64,000 nucleotides of DNA. Origin: Paludibacteraceae bacterium. GTDB taxonomy: Bacteria > Bacteroidota > Bacteroidia > Bacteroidales > Paludibacteraceae. A model generated the notes under the pieces. The model did no database searches, was not told where the DNA came from, and saw only the letters and a list, made by a program, of their open reading frames with translations. Position 1 is the first letter of the stretch, and each line of letters begins with the position of its first letter. The translations under genes were made by a program, and so were the position numbers. The stretch is taken from assembly GCA_017478225.1 (NCBI GenBank), contig JAFVDX010000010.1, positions 62,001-126,000 of the forward strand, read 5' to 3'. Of this stretch, positions 49,607 through 59,390 are shown in pieces.

Positions 49607-52600
49607 TTATTCTTCTGTTCTTACATTACGCTTCAATGCAGCATCTATCATTTTCTTCAACGAAGCATTTTGGGTCTCCACATCCTTTCGAATGATAGGT
49701 CTGAAATCTTGCGCATAACGGCATTTAGCAGGCTTAATATGTAAATCATCAAAAGTGCCATTCACATCCACACCGATATAAAGCGGTTTCAAGAGCGACA
49801 CATGATAGTTAAATGACATATCAAGATTATGCCTTCCACCCACAGCAGCCATATACTTATCCATAGTCAAGCAGAAAGGATATATGTCGATTTCGTTCTT
49901 GAAGAGAGTAGCCGTAGCGGAGATACTATCCACTTTGTTCTCAGTTTTTTTGTTAAACATAAGTATTTTGGCTATTTGCGTGAATGTCTCTCCATCGAGC
50001 AATACAAGGTTTTTGCCTGATATATTGAGTGCTCCTCGTGTGGTACTTGTTTTCAAGCGATAAGCAGCGTCGGTAAATGTTTCGGCAGCCAAGTGGAACT
50101 CAGCATCGCCACGGAAAGAACGAAGCATCGGCATCATCGTGTCGATTTGAGGAATCATATTAACAAGTTCTTGCACATTGATATCAAGCATGTGATAATC
50201 AAGTCCAACAAAGATATGATTTCTACGAGGAGTCTTGTAGATAGCAGTAAGTTGTAATTTAGCGGCATTACATACAAAACCCATTTCCTCAAGCACCATG
50301 ACTCCATCTTTTATGTATAGGTGTCCGCCTAAATCACGAGCCACTTGATCAAACACAACAGCCTCTTTTATGTTGGTGTTGAGAGTTATATCCATATCCT
50401 TAGGTACAAGGAATGGATTGGCGTCTTGAGTTTGACTTTTTTCGGCTTCGGCCTTAGCGGCCTCAGGCGTTTCGTCTGTTCCTGTATCAGCACTCAAGAT
50501 AGCCATCAATTCATTAACATCAGTATGTTCACTCGTGAATTCAACTGTACCTTTAAGAATATCTTTTTTCTCTAACCAATGACCTATATTATTTATTTTT
50601 CCTGTTAATGAAAAATCACTATTGCCTATGATTATTCGGCTGTCCATTATATCACACTGACGATTGGAATAATCGAATCTGATCTTCGGAATTTCGATTT
50701 TTTCTTGAATAAGAGGTATTTCTACATTTCCTTCGTTAAGGTCGATGCTTAGTCTTGGCGACCATTGCAAAAGGAAATTCTCTTTTGATGGGTCTCTGTA
50801 GCCTTGTGCATACAGGCGGAAAGCCTGCGTTGAAGCCTTTATGCTATCACCCTTGCTCGCTTGAAGGGCAACAGTATTAATCATGGCTTTCAGACGAGGC
50901 TGGTTGCTCTCTTTGGTTGAGGATATACTTGCTGTAATTTCCGACTTCTTCAAGTGAGCAATTATATCAGTATAATTGGCTTTGAGGTCATTAAAGAGCA
51001 ATTTGGTCTGTATCAAAGGAATCGCATCCTGCTTTTTTGTGTTATATTCTACATAAGCAGTCAAATCAGGTTGTTCAATGGCAGCATTGATAGTATCCAT
51101 ATCTGCCGAAAGCGATGTTGATTGCAAGGTTGCTGCAGCATATAGCATTGCAGAGTTAGAAAGAACATCGCTCGTTTCAAGTTTAATATCAGTATTGCCT
51201 AATTCTGCTTTTACCAAATCTATCATTTCAACATTAAGTTGGTTCGGCTGCAAACTTATTGCTGCCCAATTGGTAGATTTCTTCGATGGTTTTCGGTTAG
51301 GAATTTGCACTTTGACATTCATCTTGTCAGAATTGAGCAAAATACTATCATATTGGACTGCTAAATCTCTAATATCCAAATCGGCAGAAATATCACCTTT
51401 ACTTAGAGTCATATTGGTTAAATCAGACAAACGGATTTTAGCGTGTGCCTTACCTTGTGCTGTTCCTTTCAGGCCGGTTTGTATATTATCCGCTTCAAGA
51501 TATTGCTTAAATTCAGGCAGATTTACTTTAATATTTGCATTAATATCAGCGAGCAAATCTCCTAATAACTCACTCACATTGCCCGCTGCATCTATTTGTG
51601 TTTTGCCTGTGCGAGCATGAAGACGCTGTATCTTAACTGAAGATTGTGGTTTGTTGTTGAGGTCGATATGTGCATCGGCTGTTAGATTGATATCTTCTAT
51701 TTTATAAGGAAAAACATCCATATATGCTGCCTGAGCATCAGATAATTTAAACGAAGCATCAACAATCGGCATAACAGAATCGTTATATATACCTTTTGCA
51801 GTAGCATCTAACGACACTGTTGCTTTATCAATATCAATACCATCAAGCATTTTGGTAATATTTGCAGGCAAAAGTTTTAGCAACTGCATTACATCCCAAT
51901 TACTAAGCGATACCGCAGCATCGACAGCAATATCATCGCCGGGCAAAGAAGCCTCACCCGCAATAGTAAGCGCAAACTCATTAACTGCTATTTCCGCTTT
52001 TTCCAAGGCAACAGATAAAGTATCTAACCTAAGTGCTGTATGTTCAGACTTAAGATTCAATTTCAAATGATCAGCATATATCTCATTATCTATTGCCGCA
52101 CTCACATCATTGGCAAGAAGATGAAGTTGAATATCTTCAAGTCCTTTGGCAGATGCATCAACGGCAATATTCTCTACCTTGGCATCAATTTTAGACTTCA
52201 AATCAAGATAAGTGATTGAGTTGGCAACGATATTTACCTTTCCCACATTAAGTTGGTCAAAAGGCAAAGAAAAGGCAGTAGTATCTTCTTTTGTTGTATC
52301 CTGAGGCAGAACAAACACATTTAAGTTGCTCTCGCCTTGTTCATTGAAGAATATATTAGCATTGATACCTTTGATTGTCAGTTCATGAACATCTAATGCT
52401 TTTTCTTTCAAGAAACGCTTTACATCTACCTTAGCCACTACATCAGGCGCAGCCAACAAAGTGTCCGATTGAGCATTTTCCATCGGATTAACTATGTATA
52501 GTCCGTTGATATGAAGCCCAAACTCAGGGAAAGTAGAAAAGAAAGTAAGGTCAACGTCACCAATATAATGGTCTGTACTTATATACTGAGCCGCAACATT

Positions 52601-52723
52601 TCTCACAATAGGAGTAAGTCTTGCAGGAGTAAATACAAAATAAATGGCTATTAGTATCGCCACTAGCACCACACCGAGAATTGAACCGAGCGTGATGCCA
52701 AATATCTTCCAAAACTTTTTCAT
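49607..52723 (-). CDS. AsmA-family protein (large inner-membrane/periplasmic)
   Basis: 1038 residues. One N-terminal membrane helix (about 8-32), then a long beta-rich periplasmic part. The opening (ISTDHYIGDVDLTFFSTFPEFGLHINGLYIVNP) and the C-terminal part around AAKLQLTAIYKTPRRNHIFVGLDYHMLDI are AsmA-like. AsmA-type proteins are thought to form hydrophobic grooves that carry lipids between membranes. The start overlaps the preceding lipoprotein stop by one base, so it may be translationally coupled to it. Confidence 0.85.
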   Translation of the reverse strand: MKKFWKIFGITLGSILGVVLVAILIAIYFVFTPARLTPIVRNVAAQYISTDHYIGDVDLTFFSTFPEFGLHINGLYIVNPMENAQSDTLLAAPDVVAKVDVKRFLKEKALDVHELTIKGINANIFFNEQGESNLNVFVLPQDTTKEDTTAFSLPFDQLNVGKVNIVANSITYLDLKSKIDAKVENIAVDASAKGLEDIQLHLLANDVSAAIDNEIYADHLKLNLKSEHTALRLDTLSVALEKAEIAVNEFALTIAGEASLPGDDIAVDAAVSLSNWDVMQLLKLLPANITKMLDGIDIDKATVSLDATAKGIYNDSVMPIVDASFKLSDAQAAYMDVFPYKIEDINLTADAHIDLNNKPQSSVKIQRLHARTGKTQIDAAGNVSELLGDLLADINANIKVNLPEFKQYLEADNIQTGLKGTAQGKAHAKIRLSDLTNMTLSKGDISADLDIRDLAVQYDSILLNSDKMNVKVQIPNRKPSKKSTNWAAISLQPNQLNVEMIDLVKAELGNTDIKLETSDVLSNSAMLYAAATLQSTSLSADMDTINAAIEQPDLTAYVEYNTKKQDAIPLIQTKLLFNDLKANYTDIIAHLKKSEITASISSTKESNQPRLKAMINTVALQASKGDSIKASTQAFRLYAQGYRDPSKENFLLQWSPRLSIDLNEGNVEIPLIQEKIEIPKIRFDYSNRQCDIMDSRIIIGNSDFSLTGKINNIGHWLEKKDILKGTVEFTSEHTDVNELMAILSADTGTDETPEAAKAEAEKSQTQDANPFLVPKDMDITLNTNIKEAVVFDQVARDLGGHLYIKDGVMVLEEMGFVCNAAKLQLTAIYKTPRRNHIFVGLDYHMLDINVQELVNMIPQIDTMMPMLRSFRGDAEFHLAAETFTDAAYRLKTSTTRGALNISGKNLVLLDGETFTQIAKILMFNKKTENKVDSISATATLFKNEIDIYPFCLTMDKYMAAVGGRHNLDMSFNYHVSLLKPLYIGVDVNGTFDDLHIKPAKCRYAQDFRPIIRKDVETQNASLKKMIDAALKRNVRTEE

Positions 52724-53148
52724 TATCTAACTCTTGTTAAGGTATGCGACTTTCCGAAATCATCTTTATATGACAAAGTATTACTATTGAGCAAAGTTAT
52801 TGTATAAATTTTAGGTATCTCAGCCCAACCATACTCCATCATATGGATTTCTTTCAGTTGTGTTATTTGAATACTATATTTAAACCATCCGTTGCCGTAT
52901 GGCGTCAAATCACTCTCTTTTACATCGTCGCCTTCGTCCCAAGTATGACCATAATAAGGGTAATTAGCATCATCTGTCCTTTCTTGAGAAAACACCCAAT
53001 ACTGATAATTACCATCTGGTTCAAGCCCTTCTGACGGACAGCGCCATGTACCAAAAATATCATTTGCAGAATACTCTTCTTGTTGGCAAGAGGTAAAAGC
53101 AACCATCACTGCCACTAAAGCACATAAAAGAAAAATGTTGCGTTTCAT
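52723..53148 (-). CDS. Small lipoprotein, lipocalin-like (function unknown)
   Basis: 141 residues. Signal peptide with a lipobox-type TSC (Cys at residue 21; preceded by VAFTS). The mature part begins NDIFGTWRCP, followed by aromatic-rich strands (YQYWVFSQER, WFKYSIQIT) and ends ITLLNSNTLSYKDDFGKSHTL. The GTW opening and the C-terminal strands look like lipocalin-like lipoproteins of Bacteroidales. Function is unknown. It sits between ileS (31-base gap) and asmA. Confidence 0.75.
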   Translation of the reverse strand: MKRNIFLLCALVAVMVAFTSCQQEEYSANDIFGTWRCPSEGLEPDGNYQYWVFSQERTDDANYPYYGHTWDEGDDVKESDLTPYGNGWFKYSIQITQLKEIHMMEYGWAEIPKIYTITLLNSNTLSYKDDFGKSHTLTRVR

Positions 53149-53179
53149 AGAAAATATGTTTTTATAAGTTTAATGATGT

Positions 53180-56100
53180 TCAAGCCTTTTTTATAATTAA
53201 CAATACTTTATATTCATCAAAATCAAGACACTCCGGTTCATCAACATGTTCAACCACATTTAGGGATGTAGCCAAGACTTGAGATGAGATATATTCTCTG
53301 AAGTTATTTATTGCGGAATTGATATGCTCATCTGTTTGTATTGACACTTCTATTCTGTCGGTTATTTCCAAACCGCTTGATTTTCTTAGATTTTGGATAC
53401 GATTAACCAATTCGCGAGCGATACCTTCTTCTTCAAGTTCTTTACTTACTTCAATATCCAATGCGACAGTAAGTGTTCCTTCAGTTTGAACTAACCATCC
53501 TGGCATATCTTCAGTAGTGATTTCTACATCCTCACTAACAAGAGAATATCCTGAATCAGGTAATTGATATTGTCCCTCAGTTTCCATTTGTCTTATCTGT
53601 TCTTGAGACAATTGTTGTATTTCTGCCGCTATTGCTTTCATTTGCGCCCCCACTTTCTTTCCTAATACTTTGAAGTTAGGGCGTATTTTCTTAACTAATC
53701 TCACAGTTGGGTCGTCAGCAGAAACTATCATAAGTTCTTTTATGTTGACCTCAGCCTTCACCAAATCAGAGATATGTTTAAGGTTCAGTTTTGTCTCTTC
53801 ATCAGTAGCAGGAATTACGGCTTTTCTCAGCGGTTGGCGTACTTTTTTATTAGCACGCTTGCGCAGAGCGAGTATAACAGAAGTGGCTTGTTGTGCCAAA
53901 TTCATCTGGGCCTCAAGAGTATTATCAATAAGCGTTGTGTCGGCTTTTGGGAAGTAAGACAAATGCACAGTATTGCCCGTCAAGTCGCGATAGAGTTGGT
54001 CAGCATAGAAAGGTGCTATCGGAGCCATGAGTTGAGCAACCACCTTCAGACATTGATAAAGAGTAAGATATGCCGTATGTTTGTCTTCCGACATCTCACC
54101 GCCCCAAAAACGCTTTCGATTAAGGCGGACATACCAATTACTCAAGTCATTACCTACGAAACTCTCTATCGCCCTACCGGCACGAGTAGGTTCATACTGC
54201 TCATAGTACTCAGTAACCTCATTTATCAGAGAATTAAGACGACTGATTATCCACCTATCAATTTCCGTCAGTGTAACAGATATTTTTTTATCTGGATTCC
54301 AATCATCTACATTAGCATAAAGAGCGAAGAAAGAATAAGTGTTATATAATGTCCCAAAGAACTTACGACGCACTTCTTCCACTCCTTCAGTGTCGAATTT
54401 TAGATTTTCCCATGGTGAAGAATTGGTGAGCATATACCAACGCACAGCGTCTGCACCATATTTATCTAACGCCTCAAACGGATTAACTGCATTACCAAGT
54501 CGTTTGGACATTTTATTGCCATTCTTATCAAGTACCAACCCATTGCTAATCACATTACGATATGCCACAGTATCATCAATCATAGTGTGTATGGCATGCA
54601 GCGTAAAGAACCATCCTCTTGTTTGGTCAACTCCTTCTGATATAAAATCAGCAGTCAAAGGAGCATCCTGATTCTCAAATGGATAATGGTTCTGCGCATA
54701 CGGCATAGCGCCAGAATCAAACCATACATCAATAAGGTCTAACTCGCGATGCATAGGCTGTCCGGATGGGGATACAAGTACGATTTGATCTACATACGGA
54801 CGGTGAAGGTCGATATTTTTTGGATCATAGTTTTCTTTTGAGAAATCTCCTACACGGAAATTAGGATATGGATTGGCTTTCATCAGGCCAGCCTGAACCG
54901 ATTTATTTATTTCCGCAATCAGTTCTTCAATTGATCCTATGCATATTTCTTCTTGCCCGTCATCGGTTCTCCAAATAGGCAGCGGAGTGCCCCAATAGCG
55001 CGAACGAGATAAGTTCCAATCGTTCAGATTTTCAAGCCATTTTCCAAATCTTCCCGTACCCGTTGATTCAGGTTGCCAATGTATGGTTTTGTTAAGAGCA
55101 ATCATACGCTCTCGAGCCTTAGTTGAACATATAAACCACGAGTCTAACGGGTAATATATAACAGGCTTATCTGTTCGCCAGCAATGTGGATAGGTGTGTA
55201 CATGTTTTTCTATTTTGAACGCCTTTCCTTCTTGCTTCAACATAATACAGAGCGATACATCAAGAGTTTCGTCTTTATCGGTTAACGAACTATCGTAAGC
55301 ATTTTTAACATACCTACCTTGCCATTTACTATACAAGTCTGCGTTGATATGTTCTTTTACATATTCATCGTCTAAATCTTGCAAAAGGAAGAATTTACCT
55401 GTCATATCCACCATTGGTCTTACTTCTCCTTTTTTAGTAAGGAAAGTCATGGCAGGAACACCGGCTTTTTTTGCCACGAATTGGTCATCAGCACCGAATG
55501 TAGGAGCGATATGCACTATACCCGTACCATCGTCAGTAGTAACATAATCACCACTAATAATACGGAATGCTCCCTCGCCGTCCGGCCTTGCCCAAGGGAT
55601 AAGTTGCTCGTACTCCATTCCTAAGAGGTCAGCTCCTTTGCAAGTGCGCAAAATAGTATAATCCTCTTCTGATTTGAAATAAGAGCCAACAAGCGCTTGT
55701 GCCATTATATAAGTAGCCTCCAACCCTGAATACGGATTTTTGGCTTTAATATACACATAATCTATTTTTGGTCCGACGCACAAGGCCGTGTTGGAAGGTA
55801 ATGTCCATGGAGTAGTGGTCCATGCGAGTGCATATAGGTTGTCCGCACCTTTAATCTTAAATTGAACAGTGCATGTAGTATCTTTAACATCTCTATAGCA
55901 CCCGGGCTGATTGAGTTCATGAGAAGACAGACCTGTTCCTGCAGCGGGAGAATAAGGCTGAATGGTATATCCTTTATAAAGATAGCCTTTGTTATAGAGT
56001 TGTTTGAGCAAATACCAAAGAGTTTCGATATATTTATTATCATAAGTGATGTAAGGATTATCCAAATCAACCCAATAGCCCATTTGTTTTGTCAGGTTGG

Positions 56101-56497
56101 TCCATTCTTTTGTATATTTCATCACCTCCCTGCGGCAAGCCGAATTATATTCATCTACACTTATTTTTTTGCCTATATCTTCTTTGGTTATACCCAGCAT
56201 TTTTTCCACTCCCAACTCTACAGGCAGTCCATGAGTATCCCACCCTGCTTTTCGTTGTACCTCAAAGCCTTGCATGGTTTTATATCGGCAGAAGGTATCT
56301 TTGATAGTACGTGCTAACACATGGTGAATACCCGGCATACCATTGGCCGAAGGAGGTCCCTCGAAAAATAGAAATTTCGGATTCCCTTTCCTTGTTTTAA
56401 CAGATTGTTCGAATAAGTGTTCTTTCTCCCACTGCTCCAACACTTCTTTGGCTAAAGAAGAAAGATTTAAGCCTTTATACTCTTTAAAATTTTTCAT
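53180..56497 (-). CDS. ileS: Isoleucyl-tRNA synthetase
   Basis: 1105 residues, charges tRNA-Ile. The HIGH-equivalent motif is NGMPGIHHVLART (the His pair at residues 58-59), the GIHH form found in Bacteroidota. KMSKR lies near residue 661 (KNGNKMSKRLGN). An editing domain is present between them (GTGIVHIAPTFGADD), with an anticodon-binding region (WIISRLNSLI and later). Length agrees with the group. It is the first gene of the minus-strand run to trxB and has its own promoter. Confidence 0.97.
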   Translation of the reverse strand: MKNFKEYKGLNLSSLAKEVLEQWEKEHLFEQSVKTRKGNPKFLFFEGPPSANGMPGIHHVLARTIKDTFCRYKTMQGFEVQRKAGWDTHGLPVELGVEKMLGITKEDIGKKISVDEYNSACRREVMKYTKEWTNLTKQMGYWVDLDNPYITYDNKYIETLWYLLKQLYNKGYLYKGYTIQPYSPAAGTGLSSHELNQPGCYRDVKDTTCTVQFKIKGADNLYALAWTTTPWTLPSNTALCVGPKIDYVYIKAKNPYSGLEATYIMAQALVGSYFKSEEDYTILRTCKGADLLGMEYEQLIPWARPDGEGAFRIISGDYVTTDDGTGIVHIAPTFGADDQFVAKKAGVPAMTFLTKKGEVRPMVDMTGKFFLLQDLDDEYVKEHINADLYSKWQGRYVKNAYDSSLTDKDETLDVSLCIMLKQEGKAFKIEKHVHTYPHCWRTDKPVIYYPLDSWFICSTKARERMIALNKTIHWQPESTGTGRFGKWLENLNDWNLSRSRYWGTPLPIWRTDDGQEEICIGSIEELIAEINKSVQAGLMKANPYPNFRVGDFSKENYDPKNIDLHRPYVDQIVLVSPSGQPMHRELDLIDVWFDSGAMPYAQNHYPFENQDAPLTADFISEGVDQTRGWFFTLHAIHTMIDDTVAYRNVISNGLVLDKNGNKMSKRLGNAVNPFEALDKYGADAVRWYMLTNSSPWENLKFDTEGVEEVRRKFFGTLYNTYSFFALYANVDDWNPDKKISVTLTEIDRWIISRLNSLINEVTEYYEQYEPTRAGRAIESFVGNDLSNWYVRLNRKRFWGGEMSEDKHTAYLTLYQCLKVVAQLMAPIAPFYADQLYRDLTGNTVHLSYFPKADTTLIDNTLEAQMNLAQQATSVILALRKRANKKVRQPLRKAVIPATDEETKLNLKHISDLVKAEVNIKELMIVSADDPTVRLVKKIRPNFKVLGKKVGAQMKAIAAEIQQLSQEQIRQMETEGQYQLPDSGYSLVSEDVEITTEDMPGWLVQTEGTLTVALDIEVSKELEEEGIARELVNRIQNLRKSSGLEITDRIEVSIQTDEHINSAINNFREYISSQVLATSLNVVEHVDEPECLDFDEYKVLLIIKKA

Positions 56498-56524
56498 TAT
56501 TATACTAATTGTCTATTAAGCCTG

Positions 56525-56556
56525 CAAAATTACAAGAATTGTTTGAATTATACAAA
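56525..56556 (-). promoter_or_regulatory. Bacteroidota-type promoter for ileS
   Basis: On the minus strand, TTTG (56556-56553) and TAATTTTG (56532-56525) are spaced by 20 bases, about 28 bases upstream of the ileS ATG. Confidence 0.82.
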
Positions 56557-56676
56557 TTCTTATTTATAATCGCATTTGCCAACAATCTGAGAAATCATGT
56601 TTCAAGGAATGAAGTAGAAACTTATTTGGTATAGAATTTGTTTTATTTAGAGGTATTATATTAATATGCAGATATT

Positions 56677-57663
56677 ATGGTTTTTCAGTCGCCTTATTAT
56701 TTATTTTTACTTCTATTCCTTATTCCGATTGTAGGTTGGTATATTTACGAGTTGCACAAATCAGATGCGAGCATTCAGATGTCGTCTGCCGAGGCTTTGT
56801 CAAGGCAGAAAAAGACTGTTCGCTTATATATGCTTCATATACCTTTTTTATTGAGAGTGGTGGCAGTTGTATTGTTGGCCGTTGCACTTGCTCGTCCGCA
56901 ACTAAGCAATAGTTGGAAGAGTGAGTCAACAGAAGGAATTGACATCATGATGGCCCTTGATATATCTGGTACTATGCAAGCAGAGGATTTGAAACCCAAT
57001 CGTTTAGAGGCAGCAAAATCAGTAGCGACTGATTTTATTTTAGCACGGCCTAACGACAACATAGGTTTGGTGGTTTTTGCAGGGGAGAGTTTTTGTCAAT
57101 GCCCCTTAACAACTGACCATGCAGTTCTCATCAACCTCTTTAATTCTGTGAAGTTCGGAATGATAGAAGATGGTACGGCAATAGGCTTAGGACTTGCCAA
57201 TTCTGTAAATAGAATGAAAGACAGCAAGACCAAATCAAAGGTGGTGATATTGCTAACTGATGGTAGCAACAATCGAGGTGATATAGATCCTCAGACAGCA
57301 GCGGAGATAGCCAAGACATACGGCATCAGAGTATATGCTGTAGGAGTTGGAAGTCATGGCAAAGCAAGAGTTCCCGTGCAAACACCCATTGGCATTCAGT
57401 ATATGACCATGGACTCTGAATTTGACGAGGTTACTCTAAAACAAATAGCACAAACAACAGGTGGCGAGTATTTCCGTGCCACAGACAACAAAACTCTTAA
57501 ACAGATTTATGAAAAAATTGACCAATTGGAAAAAACTAAAATAAGAGTAAGAGAATATTCAAAACGAACTGAGATTTTCGAACCATTTTTGATTGCTGCA
57601 ATTATCTGCTTGTTACTTGAATTAATACTAAGATATTTTGTTTTAAGAACGGTCAGCAATTAA
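56677..57663 (+). CDS. BatA-like von Willebrand factor A membrane protein
   Basis: 328 residues. Two N-terminal membrane segments (about 5-25 and 55-75), a VWA domain with MIDAS motif DISGTM (about 93-98) and LLTDGSNNRGD, then a C-terminal membrane segment (about 300-325). Bat proteins normally sit in a moxR-batABCDE operon linked to aerotolerance and stress. Here no moxR or other bat gene adjoins: ileS is divergent and trmD convergent. So this is either an orphan batA or a member of a dispersed set. No promoter with a good consensus was seen upstream. Confidence 0.85.
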   Translation: MVFQSPYYLFLLLFLIPIVGWYIYELHKSDASIQMSSAEALSRQKKTVRLYMLHIPFLLRVVAVVLLAVALARPQLSNSWKSESTEGIDIMMALDISGTMQAEDLKPNRLEAAKSVATDFILARPNDNIGLVVFAGESFCQCPLTTDHAVLINLFNSVKFGMIEDGTAIGLGLANSVNRMKDSKTKSKVVILLTDGSNNRGDIDPQTAAEIAKTYGIRVYAVGVGSHGKARVPVQTPIGIQYMTMDSEFDEVTLKQIAQTTGGEYFRATDNKTLKQIYEKIDQLEKTKIRVREYSKRTEIFEPFLIAAIICLLLELILRYFVLRTVSN

Positions 57664-57725
57664 CCGCAGTTTATAAACGAAATTTTACTATTTAGAATTT
57701 TAATTAGACATTTTTTCTTTTATTC

Positions 57726-57756
57726 TTTGTTGTTTTAATAATTTTGTATAATTTTG
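57726..57756 (+). promoter_or_regulatory. Bacteroidota-type promoter for a small transcript
   Basis: TTTG (57726-57729) and TAATTTTG (57749-57756) are spaced by 19 bases. No ORF follows on the plus strand; a hairpin terminator does, so a short RNA is predicted. Confidence 0.7.
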
Positions 57757-57762
57757 CAGCGT

Positions 57763-57862
57763 CGTTAAAAGCGACATAAAGGAAGTTTTTTCTTCTTGTA
57801 TTGGTTTTTTGAGTTAATATGATGGGGTAAGGGTTGCCGCGAGGCAACCCTTACTTTATTAT
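57763..57862 (+). ncRNA. Candidate small RNA of about 100 nt
   Basis: It lies in the 292-base gap between the convergent BatA-like and trmD genes. A consensus promoter is followed by a first small hairpin (GUCGU...GCGAC, about 57761-57775), a U-rich middle and a very strong terminal hairpin. The only ATG reading (57819) is M-M-G-stop, so no protein is expected. I recognise no known RNA family (not 6S, 4.5S, tmRNA or RNase P). Confidence 0.45.
57827..57862 (+). terminator. Strong hairpin with GCGA tetraloop ending the small transcript
   Basis: GTAAGGGTTGCC (57827-57838) pairs perfectly with GGCAACCCTTAC (57843-57854) around GCGA (a GNRA loop), extendable by three G-U pairs. TTTATTATAG follows. 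It could also stop read-through from the BatA-like gene. Confidence 0.8.
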
Positions 57863-57955
57863 AGATAAAATCCTTTGGATCGTAATTGGAAATGTTATTG
57901 ATTTTACCTTTCAAGAATTTTTATAAAACCACTATAAGACAAGTAATTAATGATT

Positions 57956-58648
57956 CTATTGAAATTCATCTTGCTGCTTGAGTAGGTCCGGTCTGCGTTC
58001 TTTAGTGTGCTTAAGAGATTCTTCATAGAGCCATTCCTCTACTTTTGCTTGATTACCGCTTAATAAGATTTCAGGTACTTTCCAGCCTTTATATTCAGCA
58101 GGTCGAGTATAGACCCCTGCTTCAAGAAGATTATCTTGAAAGGAATCAGAAAGTGCAGAAGTTTCATCTCCTAAAGCCCCCGGAAGAAGGCGAACAATAG
58201 CATCAACCATCATAGCCGCGGGCATTTCTCCACCTGTAAGAACAAAATCACCTATACTATACTCTTTGGTTATCAGATGATCACGAACGCGTTGATCGAC
58301 CCCTTTATAATGCCCACAAAGAATTATGATATTTTCTTTTAGAGACAACTGATTGGCTGTTTTTTGCGTAAAAGGCTCACCATCCGGTGCCGTAAAAATA
58401 ATCTCATCGTAATTTCTTTCGGAGCATAATTTTGTTATCAATCTATCTATAGGCTCAATTTGAAGTACCATCCCTGCGCCAAAGCCAAACGCATAATCAT
58501 CTACCTTGCGATGCTTATCGAGCGTATAATCTCTAAGATTATGTACAAATATCTGAGCGAGCCCTTTATCTTTTGCTCGTTTGACAATTGAGTAGTTCAA
58601 CGGACTCTCAAGTAGTTCGGGCACAGCAGTAATAATATCTATTCTCAT
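57956..58648 (-). CDS. trmD: tRNA (guanine-37-N1)-methyltransferase
   Basis: 230 residues. Methylates G37 next to the anticodon with SAM. The SPOUT knot shows [26 protein letters not shown] and [17 protein letters not shown]. It is the last gene of the DUF4271-hemD-rnpA-yidD-trmD run; the gap to yidD is 75 bases. Confidence 0.97.
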   Translation of the reverse strand: MRIDIITAVPELLESPLNYSIVKRAKDKGLAQIFVHNLRDYTLDKHRKVDDYAFGFGAGMVLQIEPIDRLITKLCSERNYDEIIFTAPDGEPFTQKTANQLSLKENIIILCGHYKGVDQRVRDHLITKEYSIGDFVLTGGEMPAAMMVDAIVRLLPGALGDETSALSDSFQDNLLEAGVYTRPAEYKGWKVPEILLSGNQAKVEEWLYEESLKHTKERRPDLLKQQDEFQ

Positions 58649-58723
58649 CGTTCGATTCGTTTGTCATTTATGATTTAGTAATTGTTGAACAACGCAATGC
58701 TAAATTTTGAGGTTGAAATAAAT

Positions 58724-58951
58724 TTAAGGTACGGGGTCGTATCCACTACCTCCCCACGGATGACATCGCGCTATACGCTTTAGCCCAAGCCAACCACCTT
58801 TGAAAATTCCATATTTGAGCACCGCCTCTACCATGTATTGTGAACAAGTGGGCGTATATCTGCATGAAGGCGGAGTCAATGGCGATATACAATATCTGTA
58901 GAAATAGACAGGCAGAAGAAATAATTTTCTAAAAAACAACTTCATATTCAA
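58724..58951 (-). CDS. yidD: Membrane protein insertion efficiency factor YidD
   Basis: 75 residues. It has [23 protein letters not shown], the Cys-rich YidD core, and ends [13 protein letters not shown]. It helps YidC-dependent insertion of membrane proteins. It overlaps rnpA by 4 bases (ATGA), as in many bacteria. Confidence 0.95.
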   Translation of the reverse strand: MNMKLFFRKLFLLPVYFYRYCISPLTPPSCRYTPTCSQYMVEAVLKYGIFKGGWLGLKRIARCHPWGGSGYDPVP

Positions 58952-59346
58952 GTATTGTTTGCAGCATTTTCATTGATGATTCTCGCTATGGATTTTTGTA
59001 CTGCCTTATTGACTTGTGTAAAAGACAATTGTTCTTTGGCAATATAATTATATGCTATGTTTATTTGTAAGCGGTTTGCATTGACATAATCTCTTATCAA
59101 AGGTGCATTAAGCCTAAAAGCCTCTCTTATCAATCGTTTTAGGTGATTGCGTTGATTGGCGCGACGGAACAAACTCTTAGGAGCCCATATAAGTATTTTC
59201 AGACATGGGTTATCGACAAAAGAAAAAATAGTATATGTAATCCTAAGCGGAAAACAAGTAAATCGCTTTCCGTTTTCATAGAGGAGATTGATGTTGTTTT
59301 TGCCGCACAACTTCTCTTCTTTGGGGAATATATATATACTTTTCAT
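58948..59346 (-). CDS. rnpA: Ribonuclease P protein component
   Basis: 132 residues from the ATG at 59346 ([13 protein letters not shown]), the start that fits family alignments. The 5' extension to 59370 would lie inside the terminator hairpin of hemD and is rejected. The RNase P protein motif is in [19 protein letters not shown]. The ATG follows the U-tract of that terminator by only a few bases, so there is no room for a normal ribosome-binding site; expression may depend on read-through (see findings). Confidence 0.88.
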   Translation of the reverse strand: MKSIYIFPKEEKLCGKNNINLLYENGKRFTCFPLRITYTIFSFVDNPCLKILIWAPKSLFRRANQRNHLKRLIREAFRLNAPLIRDYVNANRLQINIAYNYIAKEQLSFTQVNKAVQKSIARIINENAANNT

Positions 59347-59349
59347 CTT

Positions 59350-59380
59350 AAAAAAAGAGAGCCATAGCACGCTATGGCTC
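59350..59380 (-). terminator. Intrinsic terminator between hemD and rnpA
   Basis: A 10-bp perfect inverted repeat, GAGCCATAGC with GCTATGGCTC (59359-59368 and 59371-59380), is followed on the minus strand by TCTTTTTTT. It sits 11 bases past the hemD stop and its U-tract ends 4 bases before the rnpA ATG. Confidence 0.85.
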
Positions 59381-59390
59381 CCATTGCTTA

